Origin: Chiridota heheva
Taxonomy: Eukaryota > Echinodermata > Holothuroidea > Apodida > Chiridotidae
DNA length: 64,000 nucleotides
Assembly: GCA_020152595.1 (NCBI GenBank)
Contig: JAIGNY010000912.1
Location: 346,001-410,000, forward strand
Direction of reading: 5' to 3'
Numbering within the stretch: the stretch's first letter is position 1; each line of letters begins with the position of its first letter. A program made the position numbers and the translations under genes. The notes beneath the pieces were generated by a model. That model was not told the DNA's origin. It made no database searches and worked only from the letters and a program-made list of their open reading frames with translations. This document shows positions 23,239 through 32,240 of this stretch, piece by piece.

Positions 23239-23340
23239 GAGTGACAGCTCATTCAACTTCTTCCTATTCTTTTTCATATTTTTCTTCCAATTTATTGCTT
23301 CGGTTATACAAGCAATTGGATTGGATGGGTTCGGAACCTG
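23239..23340 (+). CDS. SCAMP exon: third transmembrane segment (constant)
   Basis: A 102-nt constant exon between acceptor TTTCTTTTGCAG and donor GTAAGT. It enters after two carried bases (completing the Arg of KAFR) and leaves two bases (TG) for the next exon, which make Cys with either alternative partner. It encodes SDSSFNFFLFFFIFFFQFIA, then SVIQAIGLDGFGT. FR-SDSSF..F is a highly conserved SCAMP junction, and the phenylalanine-rich stretch is TM3. It lies between the two mutually exclusive clusters and must be included in every isoform for the frame to hold. Confidence 0.95.
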
Positions 23341-24836
23341 GTAAGTACTTTTTTTAAATTGTTAACTGAATTATGATTCAAGAGAAGAAGGGAGGGGGTC
23401 ATACCCTTTATAATTTTAGGTGACAGTATGTTCAAAATCTATTATTTTATTTTATTTGAGACATGCTTATTTTACAACATTAGTGCCCCCTTCCCTTCCC
23501 GCCATTACAATATTTTGATTGCTCCACAGCCCCTGTGATTGGTAGGTTCAGATCAGGCTGTTGTCCAGGGATGTAACCAGATTTTTTTTAATGGAGGGGA
23601 GGGGGACAGGGGTGGGTAAGTGAGATGATGAGATTTTTAAGCTGTGGGCCACAGAGGCAGTGGGACGAAAACCTCCAGTTCTATCGTTTTAGTGATAATG
23701 AACCAAATTTTGACTTAAATGGAAATGTTGTGAATTTCTGTAGTCCACGCCCATTTGATAAAATATTGAGATATGTATGAATTGGAATATATGTACCCCC
23801 TTTACGCCTTTCCCACGGATATATCCATGTTGTTTGTTTATTTGCATATAATACATGAAGAAAGAATTTTAATCTTTACTGATATATAGACTTAAGGATT
23901 ACAATTATTATGGAATAAGCATAGTTGAACTTGTATTTAATTCTAAACAAAATTGATGTATTCATGGTTATTTCACCATGTTATGTTTTATTACAAACCT
24001 GTGGTGATCTTAAAAAGGTGACAATGACTCATTTTCAGGTTATGTACATGGATAATTTATGAAATGGTGAATTTTAAAATTGCTCAGAAACTAGAAAACT
24101 ATACAACCATATTTAGGTAATGTATGAGACCAATGCTTTACATGGGTTTTTGGATTATTCAGTCACTTTTTGTATATTATTGTAAGCAGATTATTTTTGC
24201 AAGTATGTTTTATTTCAAGGTTGGAAATTCTCACTTAAAACCCCAAGTTCACATAAACAAGATTCAAAGGTTTGTGGAACATGGCAGTCATTAGGAGCCT
24301 TTATTTACCTGAATTTCCTTCCTGTCATAGTTTGAATGATTCTTGTTTTGTAGACATTAGGTGATCAATATCTTTCATAGTCCTCCATAATTTTATCTTC
24401 ACTTCAGAGTTTTGAATAATTTTTTGCTGTTAATGATTAAGATTAGGTTGCAGCAGCATATCTTGAAAATGGAGCAAATTTATAAAAGAGGTTGACAGTG
24501 ATAGAAAGGCAAAAAAAATGATTAGACAGCTTTTCTTGCACCAGAGAAAGAAGGAAAACACTGAGAAATTCAGCTCATGGTGAGGATGTTGTTTGGCTGA
24601 AATTGTGACTGATGGACGGAGCTGGAGAAAGACTATGGTTCCAGCGGTTATAATCGCGGGAAAATCAGGAATTCGCGGGAAAAAAAATCAAAAAAAGTCA
24701 TTTAAAAAAAAACTCCTTTTTAGATTTTATGAGTAACATCAGTAAATGTGGTATATATGTGCTATAAAAATGTACCCCATGTAACTGCATAATTATTTGT
24801 TCAAGTTGAATTTATGAGTTTGCTTTCTTTCCACAG
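23341..24836. other. Intron with a possible hAT-like fragment at 23,571-23,831
   Basis: CAGGGATGTAACCAG at ~23,571 and the inverted partner GGATATATCCATG at ~23,819 bracket a G-rich then AT-rich insert, reminiscent of short hAT-type MITEs. Target duplications are not convincing. The rest is plain intron. Confidence 0.4.
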
Positions 24837-24984
24837 TGGGTTAGTTAATGGTCTGAAAACAATTGGCGATTCAAAGAGCGGTGACAACCAGAATACCTTT
24901 GGTATTGTGTTAGGGGTCCTGATGATACTCATTGGCTGTCTGTTTGGCGTTCTTGCTGTTCTAGATTTTCTGTATTTGACAAAG
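24837..24984 (+). CDS. SCAMP alternative exon TM3-4 loop and TM4, copy 1
   Basis: A 148-nt exon between acceptor GCTTTCTTTCCACAG and a weak donor GTTGAT. It starts by completing Cys and ends in phase 0 with LTK. It encodes CGLVNGLKTIGDSKSGDNQN, then TFGIVLGVLMILIGCLFGVL and AVLDFLYLTK: the luminal loop after TM3 and the whole of TM4. Compared with copy 2 at 26,920 the loop has six extra residues (acidic/polar, DSKSGDNQN). The CG..NGL start and AVLD...L.K end are shared. Both copies are 1 modulo 3 in length, so a transcript with both would shift frame before the last exon. Confidence 0.92.
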
Positions 24985-25332
24985 GTTGATAGAAGTATTT
25001 TTTCTTATCAGATAACCAATCCATCAGCCGTCAACTCAATACCATAATTTCATTCATTGAAATTATTGTCCATTTTTCTTTAAGGTTTTTTGCGAGTTGC
25101 TCATCAACCATTTTAGAAAGCAGAGTGGTAGTAAATTGTCTGGCTTTTTCCGTTGACACATTCATTCAATTATGTTCGCATTGTTCATTTGTCCAGGTTT
25201 TGTTGTCCATTGAGCCACTTTTTGCAGAAATAGTAAGATGCCAGGCAGTTGCTAGTGTTTTGTTTTAAAGAAAGTCCAAGTAATTACCATAATGGCTTGT
25301 CATGCTATGCATATGCATTTATTCCATTTTGC
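24985..25332. other. Intron sequence, nothing recognised
   Basis: Short intron stretch following the weak donor of TM4 copy 1. Nothing supported. Confidence 0.5.
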
Positions 25333-25419
25333 TTAACCCTAATTACTCTACCACGAGACCATATTATCGCCGTTCTGGGTGCCCCATTTAAAAAAAAATG
25401 CTGGTAGGGTAAGGGTTAA
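25333..25419. mobile_element. Tiny TTAA-CCCT inverted-repeat element, copy A
   Basis: TTAACCCTAATTACTCTACC at the left and GGTAGGGTAAGGGTTAA at the right are inverted repeats flanked by TTAA. The whole is only 87 bp. The CCCT start next to TTAA is what piggyBac-type ends look like; this is inference only. Confidence 0.6.
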
Positions 25420-25555
25420 TCAACCCGTGACAAGTGTGCCAACTCAAAAATATGTGCAGCATGATCCAGGTGGGCAGCCCAGTGGGTCACTGAAGCAGAA
25501 TGAACCCGACTCTGCTGCTCCGAAGACAGAGGACCCTTCAATAATCATTGTGTGC
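25420..25555. other. GC-richer segment between two tiny TTAA elements
   Basis: The 136 bp are less AT-rich than the surrounding intron. In one frame they read without stops as NQPVTSVPTQKYVQHDPGGQ, then PSGSLKQNEPDSAAPK. The sequence looks protein-like, but I see no splice sites, start or known family. It may be cargo of a composite of the two flanking elements, or a captured gene fragment. Confidence 0.35.
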
Positions 25556-25664
25556 TTAACCCTTCCTCTACCACATGGCGATATTATTGCTGTTTCTAGT
25601 GCTCTATGTTTGACTCGGCTTCCGAAGCACGTTTTCAAATACGTGCTGGTAGAGTAAGGATTAC
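25556..25664. mobile_element. Tiny TTAA-CCCT inverted-repeat element, copy B
   Basis: Begins TTAACCCTTCCTCTACCACA and ends GCTGGTAGAGTAAGGATTAC. The ends are related to copy A at 25,333-25,419. The right TTAA has become TTAC. Confidence 0.55.
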
Positions 25665-26289
25665 GTGGCCAATTATATGAATGGGCATAAATTGTAAACT
25701 ATCAGTTCTATTCATGGGTAAAAACTGCTTATTGTTTTTGTTGTTTTTGTGCTGGCAAAATTAGGTGTATTTTTAAAGAAAACAATGCTGTGCTGGGGAA
25801 AGGCTATCTTTCGGCTTTTAGTGCTATCAGAATCAGTTCTAGATGCTTGAACCACCCAGCCATTACACTTGCCTGGAGATTGTGAAGCCTTGAGTCTGAC
25901 AGTTACTAATATCTACGCTTAATAGCAAAACTTTAAGATAGCTGTTGTGGAGCCGTTACCCACTCCCCCCACCCCCTTCCCCAACCAATCAAACATTTTG
26001 GCTCTCACAATTTCCGGCAGTGAGTGAGAAAAGTAAATTTCAGTCAGTTAGCTGGTTAACAATTCCCTAACTTATTGACGTGGTACTCTGTTAATATATA
26101 TTCATAATTTGATCTGCCATATCTCAGAAAACTAAGGAAGATTTTGGCAAAATTTAAAGATTGTTTATCTTTGAATTTAAAACACATGAAACATTTCAAG
26201 TTTACGTTGTTGTCTAAAAGCTTTTTTCAGTGGTGTTTGTCCTTGTAGAAAGCATTGTCATGCAGAAGTAAGTATTACATTATATAGGT
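25665..26289. other. Intron sequence, nothing recognised
   Basis: Ordinary intron with one CCCCCCACCCCC patch near 25,966-25,980. Confidence 0.5.
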
Positions 26290-26850
26290 TTCCAGGACCT
26301 CAGTCATGTAAACATGTCAGGCATACCAAAAGTTGTCATGTAATCATGTCAGTCGTGTAAACATATCAGGCACATTAACATGTCAGGCATGTTTACATGC
26401 CAATCTTGTAAACATGTCAGGCATAGCAAAAATTGATCATGTAATTATGTCAGACATGCCAAAAGTTGATCATGTAAACATATCAGGTACATTAACATGT
26501 CAGGCATGTTTACATGTGAGTCTTGTAAACATGTCAGGCATGTTTACATGTCAGTCTTGTAAACATGTCAGGCATACCAAAAGTTGGTCATGTTTACATG
26601 TGAGTCTTGTAAACTTATCAGGCATGTTTACATGTCAGGCATATTTACATGTCAGTTGTGTAAACATGTCAGGCATGTTTACTTGCCAGTCTTGTAAACA
26701 TGTCAGTTTTGTAAACATATCAGACATGCCATAAGTTGATCATGTAAATATATCAGGCACATTAGTATGTCAGGTATGTGTACATGTCAGTCTTTTAGAC
26801 ATGTCGGACATGCCAAAAGTTAGTCATGTACACATGTCAGTCATCCATAA
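26290..26850. repeat. Palindrome-rich minisatellite (CATGT/ACATG units)
   Basis: Irregular tandem array of AAACATGTCAGGCATGTTTA, ACATGTCAGTCTTGTAAACA and CATGCCAAAAGTTGATCATG modules. TTTACATG and CATGTAAA alternate, so adjacent units can fold on each other. It ends about 70 bp before TM4 exon copy 2. Open frames are artefacts. Confidence 0.85.
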
Positions 26851-26919
26851 TCAGCATATTTAACGTAGTTGTTTGCGTCCATTTTGTTATCAAAACATGC
26901 TATTCTTTTCATTTCATAG

Positions 26920-27049
26920 CGGATGGATTAATGGCCTTAATTTGATGGGGCAGGCACAAGGTGGCCAACATATTGTAGCTGGTCTCATGCTCGTAGTAGG
27001 GGCTGCATTCACAACAATGGCCGTATTAGATGCCATTTTCTTACACAAG
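26920..27049 (+). CDS. SCAMP alternative exon TM3-4 loop and TM4, copy 2
   Basis: A 130-nt exon between acceptor CTTTTCATTTCATAG and donor GTGCCA. It completes the same Cys codon as copy 1 and leaves phase 0. It encodes CGWINGLNLMGQAQGGQHIV, then AGLMLVVGAAFTTMAVLDAI and FLHK. CGW.N/S-L.G is nearer than copy 1 to the usual family form, so this may be the ancestral or default choice. It joins directly to [12 protein letters not shown] at 32,079. Relative to copy 1 it has a shorter luminal loop and a small-residue-rich TM4 in place of one rich in Leu/Ile. The donor is a poor match to consensus, as is copy 1's, which would suit a regulated choice. Confidence 0.92.
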
Positions 27050-27375
27050 GTGCCAATTGTTTTGCTTTTTATTTTGTAATATTTGGTTACATATTTATTA
27101 TATGATGTCAAACGTGTACATTGTGTATGACACAGAGAGAGCTTGTGAAGAAATTACGTAGATGTCTTGTTCTGTTCAAGACATTTTGAGGTTTTAATGT
27201 CACAAGATTAAAAAACAATTCGTTAAGAAAGCCTACTTGACTGATGTGATGTATATACTTTCTTTACAATTGGTAAATTAAATGCTTGGAAGTTAATTTA
27301 TTTATCATTCTTGGGCTGAAAACATTTTTAAAATTTCAAGGGTTCGGATTGAAAATCTTTTACTACCCTCTCTTT
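27050..27375. other. Intron sequence, nothing recognised
   Basis: AT-rich intron following TM4 copy 2. Confidence 0.5.
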
Positions 27376-27712
27376 GATTATGCTGCAAACATATGCAATA
27401 CATTCTAATCACCCAAGATTATGCTGCAAGCATACGCAATACATTCTAATCACAAGATTATGCTGCAAGCATACGCAATATGTTCTAACCATACAAGATT
27501 ATGCTGCAAACATACGCAATATGTTCTAATCACACAAGATTATGCTGCAAGCATACGCAATATGTTCTAATCACACAAAATTATGCTGCAAGCATACGCA
27601 ATATGTTCTAATCACACAAGATTATGCTGCAAGCATACGCAATATGTTCTAATCATTCTAACACAAAATTATGCTGCAAACACGCAATACATTCTAATTA
27701 CACAAAAACAGC
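27376..27712. repeat. 41-bp minisatellite, ~8 copies
   Basis: The unit is CACACAAGATTATGCTGCAA followed by GCATACGCAATATGTTCTAAT. Copies begin at 27,376, 27,417, 27,456 and onward. It directly abuts the LINE that starts near 27,720. Confidence 0.88.
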
Positions 27713-30062
27713 ACCGATCTCTCCCTCACCTGCTGTCTCTGTTCTAAAATTATGGAAAAGATCATCAACCAGAGACTAAGCTGGTTCCTTGAGACCAACA
27801 GAATCTTCTCCCCTCACCAAAGCAGCTTCTGGAAATGCTGCAATACAGCGGATCAGTTAATCACGCTCAATCAAAAAAGGAACACCTCATTGCCATCTTT
27901 TTTGACCTCGAGATAGCTTTCGACACTACTTGGAAATACGGCATTAACCGCAAGCTCCACACCATCCGCCTCAGAAGCCACCTCCCCATCTTTATTGAAA
28001 ACTTCCTCTCACCCAGGCAGTTCCAATTTTGTATTGGCCACACCCTCTCCAACCTCTACCCCCAAGAAGAGGGTATCCCCCAAGACAGCATCCTCTCCCC
28101 TACTCTCTTCAACCTGAGCATTAACAACATCACGGACAACCTTGGCCCCAACATCAAATGTGGACGACTTCACCATCTTCTACTCCTCCCCTAGCTTTTT
28201 TCTCATTAAAAATAGGCTCCAACTTAGCCTCAATCGGCTGCAAGACTGGTGCAACAATAACAGTTTTAAATTCTCCAAAGACAAGACAGTCTGCATGCAC
28301 TTCTGTTATTTTAACAACCTCCACCCCAACCCGAACCTCGTGCTCAACAGCAATCACATCCCTAAGGTTGACCACACTAGTAGTTCCTGGGTCTAACCCC
28401 AAGTTCTTCTATGAGCAACACATCACCGACCTGAAACAGAAATGCAACAGCTCCCTCAATATTCTCCACCTCTCTCTTCAACACCACTTGGGGTGCGGAC
28501 CCCCATGCTCTTCTCAAAATCTTCAAGTTCACCATTCATGCCAAGCTCGACTATGGCAATATTGTCTACTATGCCACTCACAACTCTTACTACAACCACA
28601 TCAACACCATCTAAAATGAAGCCCACAGGCTTTGCCTGGGTGCTTACAGGACTTCCTCCATCACCAGCCTTCACATTGAACCCTCATCCTACTAAGGTGT
28701 ATAAAGCTTAGCCTTTCTTATGCTTCTAGAGCCCTCATTAACACCCAAAACCTTGTCTACAACCTCATTAGATATCCTAATTTCTCCACCTTCTTTGATA
28801 GGACTAAAACTATCCCCTCAAGCTTGTGCATGAAACCGGACCTCCACCATCTTGGTATCAAACCCGCCACTCTTGGCACCTTCTCCTGGCCCACTTTTCC
28901 TCCTTGGGCCACCGCCTTCCCTTCCATCCACTTTGCCTCTCCACTCATCACAAAACCCAACCCACCCAAACCTCTTCATCAACCTCCACAACCAAATCAA
29001 AGACCAACTCTCCAACTACACCTCCATCTATACTGATGGCTCCAAGAAAGACAGCAGCTGCTGCTGCCATCATCCAAGACATCACCTTCAGTAGCAGGCT
29101 TCCCAACTACTTGTCCATCTTCTCAGCCACGGCCATCCTGCTTGCTTTTAACTATACTGAGTAGTCCCCGCTCAGCCACTTTGCCATCTTCTCAGACTGG
29201 ACAAGACTGTCCTTCTCTACTCAACCTTAAGTGAGATAACCCCACGTCCCACCTCCTCCGTAAACTCTTTTCGCTCCCCCTCCTCCGTAAATTCCTTTCC
29301 CCCTCCTTAAATTCCTTTCGTCCACCCCTGCAGCCCCTACCTGCAGACCCCTCCCTCCAGCCCCCTTCCTCTGCAGGAAAAGTATTCTTATCTTCTGGAT
29401 GCCCAACTATGTTGGCATTCCGGCAACGACAGAGCTGATTCAGTTTTTAAGCTTGCCCTCAACCTCCCCCACCCCTTTTCCCAAAACTCTTCTGACATCA
29501 AACTGCTTATCACTTCCCTTGTTCGTGACCGCTGACAAACCTCTTGGGAATCCCAAATTGATAACAAACTCCACAACATCCAGCCCACTAAAGCCACAAT
29601 CTCTCGTGTAGACAATGTCCACATTACCTGCCTTAGAATAGGTCACACCCACCTCCTTACTGGCTCCCCCACCCCTCTGCATCAATTGTCATTGCCCCTT
29701 AGTCCACCACGTCCTCTTTGCCTACCTTCTGTACAACCTCCCCAAAGCTTCCCTTACTCCCCACAAATCCATAGCCGAGCTCTTGCAGAAAAAAACCGGG
29801 ATATAATTATTTCCTTCTTTCATTATGCCTCCCTCTACAACCATATTTAGTCCTCCTCTCCCACCCACCTCTCTCTCTACTTTTGCCCCCTTTTTCACCC
29901 ATGCACTTCCTCTTTTGATCCCAGCTTCCTAGCTCTTAGCCCCTGTACTTCTCTGAGACTCTCCTATTTTCTTTTCTTCCTACCTCTGGAATGATCTAAC
30001 CTCTCAGGCACAATTTGACCCTCGCTGTCGTGTTGCCACTAAGCCCTCATCAAACAAACAAA
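27713..30062 (+). mobile_element. Decayed LINE (family A): reverse transcriptase plus RNase H
   Basis: Frame-shifted and stop-ridden, but clearly a non-LTR retrotransposon. KIMEKIINQRLSWFLE starts the fingers region. IAFDTTW gives motif A. EEGIPQDSILSPTLFN gives motif B, with D for the usual G. A DDFTIFYSS stretch in another frame gives motif C. Farther on, YTDGSKKDSS looks like the start of an RNase H domain, and RIGHTHLLTGSP is the C-terminal zinc-knuckle region. The 3' end is TTTGACCCTCGCTGTCGTGT followed by CATCAAACAAACAAACAAC. The RT plus RNase H order suits an I-type or related clade. The element is inactive: several frameshifts, no 5' ORF. It sits in the last SCAMP intron in sense orientation. 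Confidence 0.85.
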
Positions 30063-30375
30063 CAACAAACTTCAGGAATAACTCCCCAGATAAAATGTTC
30101 TCCTTCCTTCACCATACCGCCCTCTACAACCATATTTAGTCCCCCTCCTACCTTTAGTCCCACCCTCTACCTACTTTTAATTTTTCCCTTTTTTTACACT
30201 CCTGCACTTCCTCTTTCAGTCACAGCTTACTTGATATTAGCCCTTGTCCTTCTATCAGACTTCTCCTATTATCTTTTTGTCATTCCTCTGGAATGATCTA
30301 ACCTTTCAGGCACAATTTGACCCTTGTCGTTACGGTGCCGTTAAGCCTTCATCAAACAAACACAATTTCCAGAAA
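30063..30375 (+). mobile_element. Second, 3'-only copy of LINE family A in tandem
   Basis: 30,080-30,372 repeats the last ~270 bp of the preceding LINE: CCCTCTACAACCATATTTAG, CTCTGGAATGATCTAACC, TTTGACCCTTGTCGTTACGG, CATCAAACAAACAC. Divergence is moderate. Either a truncated insertion landed next to the first copy's end, or the 3' end was tandemly duplicated. Confidence 0.8.
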
Positions 30376-30611
30376 ATTTCAATAAAGTGTACGAAGACGA
30401 AGCGACTGAGTCTGGGATGTCGCTTCTAGTCTTATGCCAGTCATTTCTACACAAATCTGATATTTAAGTTTTTGAAATTGCCTTCAAGCTTTTTGAATGG
30501 TTTCTGCACCATATTAGATAAACATTCTTTTACCTCTAAATGTAATCTTTAAGAAGCGTTATTAAAACTAGGGACAGACATGACATTTGTTATGAGATAA
30601 CATTAAAAACA

Positions 30612-31252
30612 TTAAAAGTATGAGTTCATTGGTAAAAAAATTGCCTCATATGAAAGAGGTCTTCAAAAGAAACAAAATGGTGAAGAAGTAGTAAGAAATC
30701 TTGTTTTGTTTGTTATTCAAGTTTAAAGCTCTGTCTTATCTGTTTAGAAATGACTGGTGAAGTATGTGTACCATGGAAGGTTGGCATCTTCATCCTCACA
30801 TTTTGAACAATTATTAATGTATATCAAAGGAAATTTATTTAATGTTTTTTACTGGTGGTAAATTATAATTACTCTTTATTTCTTCACTTATTCATTGGTT
30901 TTCAAGCCAAAAAGCACAGGACAAAATTTGATAGAATACATTAAGATTTTGAAGAATCTTGAGGCTGTGATGTCACAACTAGTCTGATTTCAGTTGTTCC
31001 TACACAAACTATACCAAACTTAATACTTAAATATTTCCTTAACGAAATGAGATTTGTGAATGCTCTCTTTACCATTTTTGTTTTTTTTGAAGTCCTCTTT
31101 CATATAAGATAGACATGTTGGACCCCTGAACTAATCCTTTAGATATCTCCTTAACGGGATAAGAATTGTGAATGCTTTCTTCACCATTTTGTTTTTTTGA
31201 AGTCCTCTTTCATATCAGATAGACATGCTTGACCGTTACCTAATCCATTTAA
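30612..31252. mobile_element. TTAA foldback element family 1, copy with duplicated right arm
   Basis: TTAA lies at both ends. The left arm (AAGTATGAGTTCATTGGT) is diverged. The right arm (ATATTTCCTTAACG to GAACTAATCCTTTAG) is followed at once by a second right arm ending TTGACCGTTACCTAATCC. The centre matches the copies at 8937 and 20,123. Confidence 0.7.
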
Positions 31253-31430
31253 TGATGTGATGTTTAACTTCCAGTCATATTTTATTTCTGCCTTTCACTC
31301 AATCAATCATTTTCCATCGATCAATGGAATAGTTAATCAATACATATTAATCAATCAGTATATGTAGATCACGGAGGTAGTTTTTAATATGTATGTAAAT
31401 GAAAGAAGAAACAACTTTCCCAAACAATTT

Positions 31431-31525
31431 TAAAGTCAACTTTGATAAGTCAACTTTGGTAAGTCAACTGTGATCAGTCAACTGTGATAAGTCAACTTTG
31501 ATAAGTCAACTTTGATAAGTTCTTT
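31431..31525. repeat. 15-bp minisatellite, ~6 copies
   Basis: AAGTCAACTTTGATA and variants (GGTA, TGTGATC) in tandem. No coding role. Confidence 0.8.
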
Positions 31526-32078
31526 ACTAACTCTGGGCATCTGATTATCATTATAATTTTTTGTGGTGTTTGTGCTTTTTATGGGGTGACTAAGAAGGCT
31601 TAGCTCGTAATCTTGTAATGGTATGTTAACCCGATTCATTTCAAACATTAGAACTTAAGCAAAAGGAAGCTTGTCTTTTGAAATAATGCACTTTAGATAA
31701 AGATGAAAAATTAGGTTGTAAGGCAGTACAGACTTACTAATTGATATAAGATTCAAGTGAAGATATTGCTTGGATCTATTATTTGAACTAAAAATATTCT
31801 TGTAAATTCTGTGAAAAATTTGTCCCTATTCTTGTAAAATTCCTCGTCCTCTCTTGCCTCCAAGAAGCTTTGATTCAAATTGTGTTTAAGTAGTTCAAAA
31901 CATTTAAGAAAGGATGTCAATTTTGACTTGTCACATACACCTATTTATTGATTCATGGGGCATCAAAACATGATATTTTTACCCTTCACCATGGAAAAAA
32001 CAGACTCTTAAATCTCTCCTTTATCTTCCAAATAATCTTAACCTATTGCATAACAACTATCACACACCTTTTTCACAG
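31526..32078. other. Intron sequence before the last SCAMP exon
   Basis: AT-rich. It ends in a good pyrimidine tract and acceptor (CACACACCTTTTTCACAG). Nothing else is seen. Confidence 0.55.
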
Positions 32079-32240
32079 GTTCATACACTGTACCGAGGCA
32101 CAGGCGCCAGCTTTGAAAAAGCCCAGCAAGAATTTGCAAAGAACGTTGTTTCCAACCCAGGAGTGCAATCAGCGACGAAACAAGCTGCTTCAGCTGCCGT
32201 CAGTGGGGCTGTGGATGCGTCTATCAACAACAGGATGTAA
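32079..32240 (+). CDS. SCAMP last exon: C-terminal cytosolic tail and stop
   Basis: The 162-nt terminal coding exon enters in phase 0, so it accepts either TM4 copy. It encodes [20 protein letters not shown], then [20 protein letters not shown] and a tail ending SINNRM before [19 protein letters not shown] is one of the most conserved SCAMP signatures, immediately after TM4 on the cytosolic side. Summing the visible exons with TM1-2 copy 2 and TM4 copy 1 gives 951 nt (316 residues plus stop). With copy 3 and TM4 copy 2 the sum is 939 nt (312 plus stop). Both are in frame, which supports the whole model. Confidence 0.97.
   Translation, partial: VHTLYRGTGASFEKAQQEFAKNVVSNPGVQSATKQAASAAVSGAVDASINNRM

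Noticed and set aside
22527..23344. Hydrophobic ORFs upstream of the TM3 exon
   Set aside because: Product of the 38-bp T-rich minisatellite. Only the part from 23,239 is SCAMP coding sequence.
26333..26734. 133-codon Cys/His/Met-rich ORF resembling a metal-binding protein
   Set aside because: Encoded by the CATGT minisatellite; the Cys/His pattern follows the DNA repeat and there is no gene context.
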